Origin: Ruminococcaceae bacterium UBA2854
GTDB taxonomy: Bacteria; Bacillota; Clostridia; Oscillospirales; Acutalibacteraceae
Direction of reading: 5' to 3'
Length of the DNA stretch: 64,000 bases
Assembly (NCBI GenBank): GCA_002350765.1
Contig: DEFK01000024.1
Span: forward strand, 1-64,000
Shown: in pieces, positions 34,466 through 42,973 of the stretch
How positions within the stretch are numbered: the stretch's first letter is position 1
Layout of the letters: each line of letters begins with the position of its first letter
The notes under the pieces: generated by a model
The model's input: the letters and a program-made list of their open reading frames with translations, nothing else
The model's database searches: none
What the model was told of the DNA's origin: nothing
Translations under genes and position numbers: made by a program

Positions 34466-35138
34466 AGCCCATCAACTCCAAAGCTTCCTTAGCGGCGTTC
34501 TGCTCGGCTTCTTTTTTACTTCTACCGCCGCCTTTACCGATAGCGTTGCTGTTTAAAAGAACTTCAAATACAAAATGCTTATCGTGGTCGGGACCTGTCT
34601 CGGAAACAAGACGGTAGGATATTTTTTCACCCGGGTTTTTCTGTACAATTTCCTGTAATGTTGTTTTATAATCCTTAAAAGGCTTTGTGTTTCTGTTATT
34701 TATTTCGGGGATTACAAATCTTAAAATATGCTTTCTAGCGGGCTCAATACCGCCGTCGAGATAAATCGCGGCAATTACAGCCTCGAACGCGTCCGATACA
34801 ATTGACGGACGTTGCGCTCCCCCGCCGTTTTTTTCACCTTTACTAAGCTTTAAGTAGTCGCCGAGGTTAATCTCCTTGCCGAACTTAAATAAAGCTTTCT
34901 CGCAAACGAGAGAAGATCTTAGCTTGGTAAGCTCGCCCTCGGGCAATTCAGGCATATTCTCAAATATGTAATCAGCTACAACGATAGATAAAACCGCGTC
35001 GCCTAAAAATTCCAGGCGCTCGTTGCATTTTACGCCCTTGTCCTTCATCTCGTTAGCGTAAGAAGAATGAGTCAGCGCCACTTGTAAAAGCTTAGGATTA
35101 TTAAATTTATAATCTATTACTTTTTCAAAATCTTTCAT
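34461..35138 (-). CDS. rnc: Ribonuclease III
   Basis: 225 aa. Catalytic signature NERLEFLGDAVL (about 40-51) and a C-terminal double-stranded RNA-binding domain (about 155-223, ending GGGRSKKEAEQNAAKEAL). Processes rRNA precursors and structured mRNAs. Precedes the radical SAM gene, smc and ftsY as usual. The acpP gene that often lies between plsX and rnc is absent. Confidence 0.98.
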   Translation of the reverse strand: MKDFEKVIDYKFNNPKLLQVALTHSSYANEMKDKGVKCNERLEFLGDAVLSIVVADYIFENMPELPEGELTKLRSSLVCEKALFKFGKEINLGDYLKLSKGEKNGGGAQRPSIVSDAFEAVIAAIYLDGGIEPARKHILRFVIPEINNRNTKPFKDYKTTLQEIVQKNPGEKISYRLVSETGPDHDKHFVFEVLLNSNAIGKGGGRSKKEAEQNAAKEALELMGY

Positions 35139-35145
35139 ACTTTCC

Positions 35146-36138
35146 TCATTTTACATTTACAGCGTTTGTAATTTCGCTTATAACGTCAGCCTCTACATAA
35201 TTCTTGGTAAGTCTTATAGCGTTCTTAAAGGTTTTTGCTTTAGAGCTTCCATGAGCTTTAAATACAGGCTTTGCCGTACCCATAATCGGAGCGCCGCCGT
35301 GCTCATTATAGTCAAATTCCTTAACCATAGATTTTAAATCTTTCATTACTAAAGCGGCGGCAAGCTTGTTTTTCGCGCTCTTGGAGAACAGCTCTTTAAC
35401 CTTTACCATAATAGCCTTCGCTGTACCCTCGTAAGTTTTAAGAGCGATATTGCCTGTGAATCCGTCGCATACAGCTAAATCACAGCAGCCGTACGGTAAA
35501 TCTCTGCCCTCTACGTTACCTATAAAGTTAATGTCAGCTTCTTTTAACAGCTCGTACGCGTTACGCTGAAGCTCCATTCCTTTATGTTCCTCGGTACCTA
35601 CGTTAATAAGACCGACTCTGGGGTTATCAACCTTCATCACGTTCTTCATATAAGCCGAAGCCATTACGGCGTACTGTACAATCATTTCGGGACGAGATTC
35701 AAGATTAGCTCCCGCGTCAATAAGCATAAAGCATCCTCCGCCGAAATGCGGTAATATAGGAGCGAACGCGGGTCGTTTAATACCCTTTATACGTTTAGCT
35801 ATAAGAGTACCGCCTACACAAAGCGCGCCGCTGTTACCCGCGCTTACAAAAGCGTCGCCGTCGCCGTTTGCGAGCATTTTAAGTCCGACAGACATCGAGC
35901 TGTCAGGCTTCTTTTTTAATACCGCGTCAGCGTCCTCGTCGGTTGCGATTACTTCGGTAGCGTTAACTATTCCCATACTTGAAATATCAATATTGTTCTC
36001 GGAGGAAACTGATTTTATAACGTCTTCCTGTCCTACAAGAATAATATCTACACCATATTCGTTGTGAGCGTCCAGGGCTCCTTTTATTATTTCGAGAGGA
36101 GCGTTGTCTCCGCCCATCGCGTCAACTATTATTTTCAT
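35146..36138 (-). CDS. plsX: Phosphate acyltransferase PlsX
   Basis: 330 aa. Makes acyl-phosphate from acyl-ACP for phospholipid synthesis. The N-terminus MKIIVDAMGGDNAP and the segments VSAGNSGALCVGG and CDGFTGNIALKTYEG are diagnostic. Its start overlaps the trmFO stop by 4 nt. PlsY and ACP are not in this window. Confidence 0.97.
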   Translation of the reverse strand: MKIIVDAMGGDNAPLEIIKGALDAHNEYGVDIILVGQEDVIKSVSSENNIDISSMGIVNATEVIATDEDADAVLKKKPDSSMSVGLKMLANGDGDAFVSAGNSGALCVGGTLIAKRIKGIKRPAFAPILPHFGGGCFMLIDAGANLESRPEMIVQYAVMASAYMKNVMKVDNPRVGLINVGTEEHKGMELQRNAYELLKEADINFIGNVEGRDLPYGCCDLAVCDGFTGNIALKTYEGTAKAIMVKVKELFSKSAKNKLAAALVMKDLKSMVKEFDYNEHGGAPIMGTAKPVFKAHGSSKAKTFKNAIRLTKNYVEADVISEITNAVNVK

Positions 36139-37448
36139 AATCTCACGCTTTCTAAATATATTTTTAAATCAGCTAAAGCTCTGTCGGCATACGCTTGTCC
36201 GCGCTCGCGTTTATCGCGGGGACGGTCTTTAAGCTCGGGCAGTACGCCGAAATTAGCGCCCATAGGCTGAAAGTCTTTTACTGTATCGTCAGCTATATAA
36301 CGGCTTAACGCGCCAATCATAGTAGTTTCTGGTAATACTATCGGGATTTCATCATTCAGCTTTCGAGCCGCGTTTATTCCCGCGATTATACCCGAGGAAG
36401 CGCTTTCCATATAACCCTCAACGCCTGTGATCTGACCCGCAAAAAAGATATTGCCGTTTTTCTTTACGCTGAAATCACTGTTAAGTATCTCGGGAGAGTT
36501 CAAGAAAGTGTTTCTGTGCATTACACCGTAGCGGATAAACTCCGCGTTTTTTAAAGCGGGTATCAGCCCGAAAACCCTCTTTTGCTCGGAGAATTTAAGG
36601 TTAGTCTGGAATCCTACTAGGTTATACATAGTACCCGCTGAATTCTCCTTACGAAGCTGGAGTACCGCCCAAGGTCTGTGACCTGTGTTCGGGTCGGTAA
36701 GTCCTACGGGCTTCATCGGGCCGAAACGGATTGTATCGTGGCCTCTCTGCGCCATCACCTCAATCGGCATACAACCCTCGTACACCTTAGGATCTCTGAC
36801 ATCAAAATCATGTATAGGAGCTCTCTCGGCGTTAACAAGCGCGTCGTAGAACACTTCGTACTCCTCTTTATTCATAGGACAATTAAGGTAATCGGTTTTA
36901 TCGCCCTTGCCGTACCTTGATTCAAAAAACGCCCTGTTCATATCAACGCTTTTAAAATCAACAATTGGAGCGGCTGCGTCAAAGAACGATAGCGAACCGC
37001 CGATTTCTTTATTGATATACTCCGCAAGGCTGTCGGATGTAAGCGGACCGGTAGCTATAACCGTGATTTTTGAAAAATCAATCTTAGTAATCTCTTTATT
37101 TATAACGGTAATGTTTTTATTCGCCTTAATTTCATTGGTTACGAGCTTAGAAAAAATATTTCTGTCAACCGCTAAGGCTCCGCCCGCGGGAACTCTTGCT
37201 TTATCAGCTGCTTTTAAGAGAATCGAGTCAAGAACCCTCATCTCCTCTTTTAAAAGTCCCGCCGCGGAATTTACCCTGTCAGCTTTAAATGAGTTCGAGC
37301 ATACAAGCTCGGCGAATAAATCGCTTTTGTGTGCGGGAGAATGTTTCTCAGGCTTCATCTCGTAAAGATTTACCTTTATTCCCCTTTTCGCTAACTGATA
37401 AGCCGCCTCGCATCCCGCGAGACCTGCGCCGATTACGTTAACGCACAT
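36135..37448 (-). CDS. trmFO: Folate-dependent tRNA U54 methyltransferase TrmFO
   Basis: 437 aa. FAD/folate enzyme producing m5U54 in the T-loop. N-terminal dinucleotide fold VIGAGLAGCEAA, CSNSFKAD, and C-terminal FAGQITGVEGYMESASSG. Start codon is a one-base overlap with the topA stop. The topA-trmFO order matches Bacillus. Confidence 0.97.
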   Translation of the reverse strand: MCVNVIGAGLAGCEAAYQLAKRGIKVNLYEMKPEKHSPAHKSDLFAELVCSNSFKADRVNSAAGLLKEEMRVLDSILLKAADKARVPAGGALAVDRNIFSKLVTNEIKANKNITVINKEITKIDFSKITVIATGPLTSDSLAEYINKEIGGSLSFFDAAAPIVDFKSVDMNRAFFESRYGKGDKTDYLNCPMNKEEYEVFYDALVNAERAPIHDFDVRDPKVYEGCMPIEVMAQRGHDTIRFGPMKPVGLTDPNTGHRPWAVLQLRKENSAGTMYNLVGFQTNLKFSEQKRVFGLIPALKNAEFIRYGVMHRNTFLNSPEILNSDFSVKKNGNIFFAGQITGVEGYMESASSGIIAGINAARKLNDEIPIVLPETTMIGALSRYIADDTVKDFQPMGANFGVLPELKDRPRDKRERGQAYADRALADLKIYLESVRL

Positions 37449-39523
37449 CAGCTTTTAACTGCTTTCTCGTAACCGCAATCCTTGTTTTCACAGAAAAGGA
37501 CTTTTTTCTTACCCTTTTTCTTGAACAGGATTTCTCCGCACTGCGGACATCTTTCGTTCACAGGTTCATTCCATGATACGAAATCACATTTCGGATAGTT
37601 ACTGCAGCCGTAGAATACTGTCTTTTTCTTCGTTGTCTTTACTATAACGTCGCCGTCGTCACATTTAGGACATTTTACGCCGATTTTCTGAACGTACTTT
37701 TTAACATTCTTACATTCGGGATAACCGGGACATGCGATAAATTTACCGTATCTGCCGACTTTAATAACCATATTTCTGCCGCAGTTTTCGCATATAATAT
37801 CAGTTTTATCTTCCTCAAGCTGGATTTTAACGCCGTCCATATCTGTTTTGGCTTTTTCTAAGGTCTTTTCAAAATCCTTGTAGAAATCGTCAATAAGAGC
37901 TTTCCACTCAACCTCTCCGCTTTCTACTGTATCGAGGTTCTGTTCCATCTGGGCGGTGAATTTAAGGTTAACAATTTTAGAGAAACGCTCTTTCATAAGG
38001 TTAACCATAGCTTCGCCGAGCTCGGTGGGAATTAAAGTTTTACCCTCACGTTTTACATACTCGCGGCTTGTGATTGTTGAAATAGTCGCGGCGTATGTAG
38101 ACGGACGTCCAATACCGTTTTCCTCGAGAGTTTTAATAAGAGAAGCTTCCGTATATCTCTGCGGAGGCTGTGTAAAGTGCTGGTTAGGCACAATCTCTTT
38201 CTTGCGTACGCTCATTCCCTTTTCTAAATCGGGAAGCTGGGAAGCCTTTTCCTCGGCGGTATCCTTACCCTCTACATATAAAGAGGTAAAGCCGTCAAAC
38301 GATACGGTATAGCCTGAAGCTTTAAAGATATGATTATTACCCTCGATTTCGGCTCTGGTTGTTTTTTGCAGACAATCCGCCATCTGTGAGGCTACAAAAC
38401 GCTTCCATATAAGGTTGTAGAGCTTATACTGGTCGGAGGATAAGTTATTTTTAATCTTATCGGGCTCTAAAGACGGCATTGTAGGACGAATAGCCTCGTG
38501 ACCGTCCTGAGCGTTTGAACGAGATTTAAAGAATCTGGGCTTAGCGGGAAGGTATTTCTCGCCGAATTTTTCATTAATGTACTGGGTAACCTCGGATACA
38601 GCCTGCGCTGAAATTCTTAAAGAGTCGGTTCTCATATAGGTTATAAGACCTGTAGCGCCCATATTGTCTATTTCAATTCCCTCGTAAAGCTCCTGGGCTA
38701 CACGCATTGTACGGCGTGACTGGAAGCCCAGCTTTCTCGAAGCTTCCTGCTGTAGAGTTGAGGTTATAAACGGAGGCGCGGGAGATTTCTTTCTAGTACC
38801 GTGTTTAACGTCTTTAACAAAGAAATCAGCGTCCTCGAGCTCGGAGAGGATTTTTTTAGCCTGTTCCTCATTTTCGATTTTATCTTTACCGAGATATAAT
38901 GTCGCGGGGAAAGATTTTCTCGAACCTTTGGGGATAAATTTAGCGTCAATTGTCCAGTATTCTTCGGGATTGAACGCTCTTATCTCCTCCTCGCGGTCAA
39001 CAATAATACGAACCGCTACGGACTGTACACGTCCCGCAGACATACCGCGTCTTATTTTCTGGGAAATAAACGGACTTAATTTATATCCGACAAGTCGGTC
39101 GAGAATACGTCTTGCCTGCTGAGCGTTTACAAGGTTTAAATTAATCGACCTCGGAGCGCTCATTCCGTTATTAACACCTGTTTTAGTAATTTCATTAAAT
39201 TCTACGCGGTTAGCGTCGTTTAAATCAAGATTAAGAATATACGCCAAATGCCACGATATAGCCTCGCCCTCGCGGTCGGGGTCAGTTGCGAGAAATACTT
39301 TATCGCATTCAGCGGCGTGGGCTTTAATATCTTTTACCAAAGACTCCTTACCCTTTATAATCTGGTATTTAGGCTCGTAGTTGTTTTTTATATCAACGCT
39401 GAGTCTAGCGTCGGGTAAGTCGCGAACGTGTCCCATAGACGCGATAACGTCAAAATCCTTGCCTAAATATTTTTTAATTGTTTTAGCCTTTGCGGGTGAC
39501 TCAACAATCACTAAATTTGACAT
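37448..39523 (-). CDS. topA: DNA topoisomerase I
   Basis: 691 aa type IA enzyme that relaxes negative supercoils. Toprim domain LVIVESPAKAKTIKKYLG with DPDREGEAISWHL; active-site Tyr in GLITYMRTDS (about 300). Three C-terminal four-Cys zinc motifs are visible (CENCGRNM..., CPKC..., CPQC...), the last ending at the C-terminus. In the 73-bp gap upstream is an 8-bp hairpin without a U-tract. Confidence 0.98.
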   Translation of the reverse strand: MSNLVIVESPAKAKTIKKYLGKDFDVIASMGHVRDLPDARLSVDIKNNYEPKYQIIKGKESLVKDIKAHAAECDKVFLATDPDREGEAISWHLAYILNLDLNDANRVEFNEITKTGVNNGMSAPRSINLNLVNAQQARRILDRLVGYKLSPFISQKIRRGMSAGRVQSVAVRIIVDREEEIRAFNPEEYWTIDAKFIPKGSRKSFPATLYLGKDKIENEEQAKKILSELEDADFFVKDVKHGTRKKSPAPPFITSTLQQEASRKLGFQSRRTMRVAQELYEGIEIDNMGATGLITYMRTDSLRISAQAVSEVTQYINEKFGEKYLPAKPRFFKSRSNAQDGHEAIRPTMPSLEPDKIKNNLSSDQYKLYNLIWKRFVASQMADCLQKTTRAEIEGNNHIFKASGYTVSFDGFTSLYVEGKDTAEEKASQLPDLEKGMSVRKKEIVPNQHFTQPPQRYTEASLIKTLEENGIGRPSTYAATISTITSREYVKREGKTLIPTELGEAMVNLMKERFSKIVNLKFTAQMEQNLDTVESGEVEWKALIDDFYKDFEKTLEKAKTDMDGVKIQLEEDKTDIICENCGRNMVIKVGRYGKFIACPGYPECKNVKKYVQKIGVKCPKCDDGDVIVKTTKKKTVFYGCSNYPKCDFVSWNEPVNERCPQCGEILFKKKGKKKVLFCENKDCGYEKAVKS

Positions 39524-39596
39524 AGCTTCATAACCTTTCCGCCCACTATATTACAAATTACTTCCTTATCGTGAGCAAATAAGGAATATTAAAAGT

Positions 39597-40793
39597 TTAA
39601 ATTATTCTATAGCTTCTTCCCTGTACGCATTTTATAAGCTCTCTTAACTCCAGCGTAGTAAGTATCGGAAGCAGCTTAAATACAGGCAGACCTGTTTTCT
39701 CAGCTATAACATCTATATGTACAGGTTCATAGCCGATAGCGTAATAAACGTTGTACTGTTCCTCGTTTAAGTCGAGGTTTTCTTTATGCGTGGGAATTTC
39801 CGATAAATCGTTGGTTTTTAAGCCGTTTATATTATTGGGAGCTTTTCCTTTAATCGGAATTACATCAATTATATCGTCCGCGGGTTGAGCTGATACATCG
39901 AGCTCGGTAGTTACATACACGTTATCAAACGCGTCGATTATATCCTTATAATCCGTAACGAGCATAGCAATACGGTTTTTAACGAGCTTATTAGAGCCGT
40001 CGAAGTGTGAATCCACAGGTCCCGCTAAGGCGAAAATCTTTTTACCCGCGTCCTGTTCCAAAGCCGAGTTGACCGTTATCAGCGAACCGCTTCTGCTGCC
40101 AGCTTCAATAACGAGGATACCGTCGGATAATGCCGAAATAATTCTGTTTCTTTGCGGGAAATGATAGCTGTACGGCTCGGTGTCGGGCGGATATTCGCTT
40201 ATAACCGCGCCTTTAAACGTAATATCACTTCGCATTTTAGCGTTCTCACGCAGATAGTCGTAGTTGATTCCGCATCCGAGCACGCATATTGTCACTCCGT
40301 CAGCGGCTAACGCGCCTAAATGCGACGAACAGTCTACGCCTAAAGCTCCGCCGCTTACAATCGTAACACCCGCTTTAGCGAGGTTATACGCCATACTGTA
40401 GGATGATTTAATACCGTACATAGACGCTTTTCTTGTACCTATCACCGCTATCGACATTCTGTCGTCGATGTCAGGCAACGCGCCTGATATATAGAGTACA
40501 GCGGGAGGGTCGTCAATATCAAACAGACACCTCGGATACTCGGGGCTGTCTATACAAACCAAATCGTAATAATAAAGACGGCACTTTTCGATTATCTCAT
40601 CAGAAACAGATAACGGTGTATTCTTCATATTTTCCAATTCCTTATCAGAAAACAATCCCGAAAAACGCCATTCTTTTTCTCCGCCGTTATAAAACTCCTC
40701 AATACTTTCGTAAAGAAAAGTCAGTTTCTTAGCTTTAGTTGTACAATATCCGATTGACTGGGTAAACCAAATCCAATATCTCAGATTATTCAT
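39597..40793 (-). CDS. dprA: DNA-processing protein DprA
   Basis: 398 aa. Rossmann-like DprA core with SIAVIGTRKAS, IVSGGALGVDCSSHLGAL, and FPQRNRIISALSDGILVIEAGSRSGSL; C-terminal winged-helix (NLDLNEEQYNVYYAI onward). Loads RecA on incoming single-stranded DNA during transformation. Overlaps the preceding methyltransferase gene by 4 nt (ATGA). The dprA-topA-trmFO order is classical. Confidence 0.96.
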   Translation of the reverse strand: MNNLRYWIWFTQSIGYCTTKAKKLTFLYESIEEFYNGGEKEWRFSGLFSDKELENMKNTPLSVSDEIIEKCRLYYYDLVCIDSPEYPRCLFDIDDPPAVLYISGALPDIDDRMSIAVIGTRKASMYGIKSSYSMAYNLAKAGVTIVSGGALGVDCSSHLGALAADGVTICVLGCGINYDYLRENAKMRSDITFKGAVISEYPPDTEPYSYHFPQRNRIISALSDGILVIEAGSRSGSLITVNSALEQDAGKKIFALAGPVDSHFDGSNKLVKNRIAMLVTDYKDIIDAFDNVYVTTELDVSAQPADDIIDVIPIKGKAPNNINGLKTNDLSEIPTHKENLDLNEEQYNVYYAIGYEPVHIDVIAEKTGLPVFKLLPILTTLELRELIKCVQGRSYRII

Positions 40794-41572
40794 TTAACCA
40801 TTTCCCAAATTAGAATAGCAGCAGCCGCCGAAGCGTTTAAGGATTCCGCCCTGCCGTTCATAGGTATCGTAATTTTTTTATCGCAGGCTTCTATTGTAGA
40901 CGCTTTAACGCCGTTGCCTTCGTTTCCGATAACAAGTAAAGAGTTGTCGGAAAACTTAACATCGGTTATCTTTTCAGCGTCACCGCTAACCACGGAAGCG
41001 TACGACGTTATATCTTTATGCGCGGAAATAAAATCTTTAATACTGCTTTCTACAGTAAAAGGGATTCTGAATACAGCGCCCATACTTCCCCTTACAACCT
41101 TAGGGGAATAAATATCACAGCAGTCGTCGGATAAGACAATTCCGTCTATACCTACAGCTTCAGCCGTCCTGAGAATAGTTCCCAGATTAGACGGATCCTG
41201 GATATTATCCAGCGCGACAAATTTTCCACCAATACTAATTTTACCAAATAGCGGTGTTTTGTCAAGAGCTTTTATAACACAGAGTATCCCCTGCGGCGAT
41301 TTTGTCTCGGAAATTTCTTTAAATACCTTCTCTGAAACAATAAAACTTTTCTCCGAAACCGCGGATAGCTTCTCGATTATATCGTTGTATTTATCTATAA
41401 TATCTTCTCGTACAACAAGATATGAAATTTTCGCGTCAGAGTTAAAAGCGTCAAGGCAAAGTCTTACACCCTCGGCTGTAAACTCAGCGTTTTCTTTTCG
41501 ATACCTCGAGCTTTTATTCAATTTATTAATATGCTTTACGAGTGAATTATCTTTACTTGTAATCTTAATCAT
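40790..41572 (-). CDS. TrmH/SpoU-family RNA 2'-O-methyltransferase
   Basis: 260 aa. N-terminal substrate-binding domain (MIKITSKDNSLVKHINKL) then SPOUT knot with LDNIQDPSNLGTILRTAEAVG (motif 1), VIGNEGNGV (motif 2) and IPMNGRAESLNASAAAAIL (motif 3). Probably modifies 23S rRNA (RlmB or YsgA-like); precise target not resolvable. Lies after the rplT terminator and starts the dprA-topA run. Confidence 0.92.
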   Translation of the reverse strand: MIKITSKDNSLVKHINKLNKSSRYRKENAEFTAEGVRLCLDAFNSDAKISYLVVREDIIDKYNDIIEKLSAVSEKSFIVSEKVFKEISETKSPQGILCVIKALDKTPLFGKISIGGKFVALDNIQDPSNLGTILRTAEAVGIDGIVLSDDCCDIYSPKVVRGSMGAVFRIPFTVESSIKDFISAHKDITSYASVVSGDAEKITDVKFSDNSLLVIGNEGNGVKASTIEACDKKITIPMNGRAESLNASAAAAILIWEMVK

Positions 41573-41603
41573 AATAATACAATTATCAATTCATAATAAA
41601 TAG

Positions 41604-41630
41604 CAAAAGCGTTTGGGGTGTCCCAAACGC
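41604..41630 (-). terminator. Rho-independent terminator after rplT
   Basis: Perfect 9-bp stem GCGTTTGGG / CCCAAACGC with a 4-nt loop and TTTTGC tail on the minus strand; ends infC-rpmI-rplT. Confidence 0.85.
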
Positions 41631-41644
41631 GTTTACAATTTTAA

Positions 41645-41998
41645 TTATTTTGCGGCTTTAGCCTGCTCAACGAGAGCTGTGAAAGCTGCGGGATCGGAAA
41701 TAGCGATTTCGGAAAGCATCTTACGGTTAAGTGTAATTCCTGCTTTTTTAAGGCCGTTCATAAATGTGGAGTAGTTTACTCCGTTAGCCTTACAAGCTGC
41801 TGAAATACGTGTAATCCAAAGACGACGGAAATCTCTCTTCTTCTGTTTACGACCGATATAAGCGTAGTTTCCTGACTTCATAACGGCCTGTTTAGCCATT
41901 TTAAAATGTCTGGATTTAGCGCCGAAATAACCCTTAGCGAGTTTTAATACTTTTTTTCTTCTCTTGCGAGTAGTAATCGCACCTTTTACTCGTGCCAT
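41645..41998 (-). CDS. rplT: 50S ribosomal protein L20
   Basis: 117 aa. N-terminus ARVKGAITTRKRRKKVLKLAKGYFG is the L20 signature. L20 is an early 50S assembly protein and the known repressor of its own infC-rpmI-rplT mRNA in Firmicutes through the leader at 42788-42935. ATG has GGAGGT. Confidence 0.98.
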   Translation of the reverse strand: MARVKGAITTRKRRKKVLKLAKGYFGAKSRHFKMAKQAVMKSGNYAYIGRKQKKRDFRRLWITRISAACKANGVNYSTFMNGLKKAGITLNRKMLSEIAISDPAAFTALVEQAKAAK

Positions 41999-42034
41999 TT
42001 TTAATACCTCCGTTAATTAGAAATTTTTAATCAA

Positions 42035-42232
42035 TTATTTATAAGGGATAAGACGTTTAATCTGAGCCACGTTTGTCTTATCAGCACAAGTAGTCTGGCG
42101 CAGACCTCTCTTACGTTTAGTTGTTTTCTTGTTTAAGATGTGAGATTTGTTAGCGTGAGCTCTAATTACCTTACCTTTTTTAGAAAGCTTAAAACGCTTT
42201 TTAGCTCCGCTGTGTGTTTTAATTTTTGGCAT
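42035..42232 (-). CDS. rpmI: 50S ribosomal protein L35
   Basis: 65 aa. MPKIKTHSGAKKRFKLS start and basic composition throughout are diagnostic. Between infC and rplT as in nearly all bacteria; site AGGAGG is 8 bases before the ATG. Confidence 0.98.
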   Translation of the reverse strand: MPKIKTHSGAKKRFKLSKKGKVIRAHANKSHILNKKTTKRKRGLRQTTCADKTNVAQIKRLIPYK

Positions 42233-42254
42233 AATATTTATCCTCCTTAACTAT

Positions 42255-42776
42255 TTACTTATTTGGCTTTGGCGATAAAAACATAAGCATATTACGGCCC
42301 TCAAGCTTAGCGGGTTTATTTACAACCGCGTATTCCTCGCAAGCCTCGGAAAATCTTTTCATAAGGTCATATCCAAACTCGGAATGTCCCATTTCCCTGC
42401 CTCTGAAACGAATAGAAACCTTAACCTTATCGCCGTGCTTAAGAAACTTTATAGCGTTGTTAAGCTTGGTGTTAAAGTCATGGGTATCGATATTAAGCGA
42501 AAGTCTTACTTCCTTTGTATCGACAATTTTCTGATTCTTTCTGGCTTCTTTTTCCCTTTTAGCCTGTTCGAATTTGTACTTGCCGTAATCCATAATCTTG
42601 CATACAGGCGGTTTAGCCTGGGGAGCAATTTTTACGAGATCAAGGTCTTCTTTAGCCGCCAGATCAAGAGCTTGTTCAGCTGACATAATACCGAGCTGAT
42701 CTCCGCTTGCGCTGATAATACGAAGCTCGCTGCCTTTTATATCCTCGTTGATCTGAATTTCACGCTTGCTGATAAT
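42255..42776 (-). CDS. infC: Translation initiation factor IF-3, ATT start
   Basis: 173 aa when begun at ATT 42776. The N-domain (ISKREIQINEDI...ELRIISASGDQLG) lies upstream of the first ATG, in frame, and GGAGG sits six bases before the ATT. There is no ATG, GTG or TTG that would include the N-domain. AUU starts are classical for infC and let IF-3, which rejects non-standard start codons, limit its own translation. The C-domain (KVKVSIRFRGREM) is intact. Confidence 0.96.
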   Translation of the reverse strand: MISKREIQINEDIKGSELRIISASGDQLGIMSAEQALDLAAKEDLDLVKIAPQAKPPVCKIMDYGKYKFEQAKREKEARKNQKIVDTKEVRLSLNIDTHDFNTKLNNAIKFLKHGDKVKVSIRFRGREMGHSEFGYDLMKRFSEACEEYAVVNKPAKLEGRNMLMFLSPKPNK

Positions 42777-42787
42777 AAAGCACCTCC

Positions 42788-42935
42788 AAAGCGATTATAA
42801 CAAAAATAAAACGCGGACAGAAATCGTCCGCGTTGAATACAAATAAACATAGTTAAATAACCTTAGTTTTAATAAGTATTACCCGTGCAGACGACACCCC
42901 ACAGGTGAAGACATTTCTGTCTTTCTTTATTTTAC
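42788..42935 (-). promoter_or_regulatory. L20-type leader of infC-rpmI-rplT
   Basis: About 148-nt leader between a consensus promoter and the infC ribosome site. Contains a CACC/GGTG hairpin near 42890-42906, a terminator hairpin (42801-42834), and an upstream segment (42913-42921, GACAGAAAT in the RNA) exactly complementary to the terminator loop plus 3' arm (42816-42824). This fits attenuation by competing structures. Firmicutes use an L20-binding leader here; the class assignment is by position and architecture. Confidence 0.8.
42801..42834 (-). terminator. Attenuator hairpin in the infC leader
   Basis: Minus-strand 9-bp perfect stem AACGCGGAC / GTCCGCGTT with a 7-nt loop and T-rich tail TTTATTTTT, 25 nt before infC. 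Its position inside the leader makes it a conditional terminator. Confidence 0.85.
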
Positions 42936-42941
42936 TAGAAG

Positions 42942-42970
42942 ATTATATAACAAAATTATGGATTTGTCAA
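42942..42970 (-). promoter_or_regulatory. Promoter of infC-rpmI-rplT
   Basis: Minus-strand TTGACA (42970-42965), 17 bp, TATAAT (42947-42942). Perfect consensus, placed immediately after the stop of the CDP-glycerol-type transferase gene. Confidence 0.9.
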
Positions 42971-42973
42971 GTC

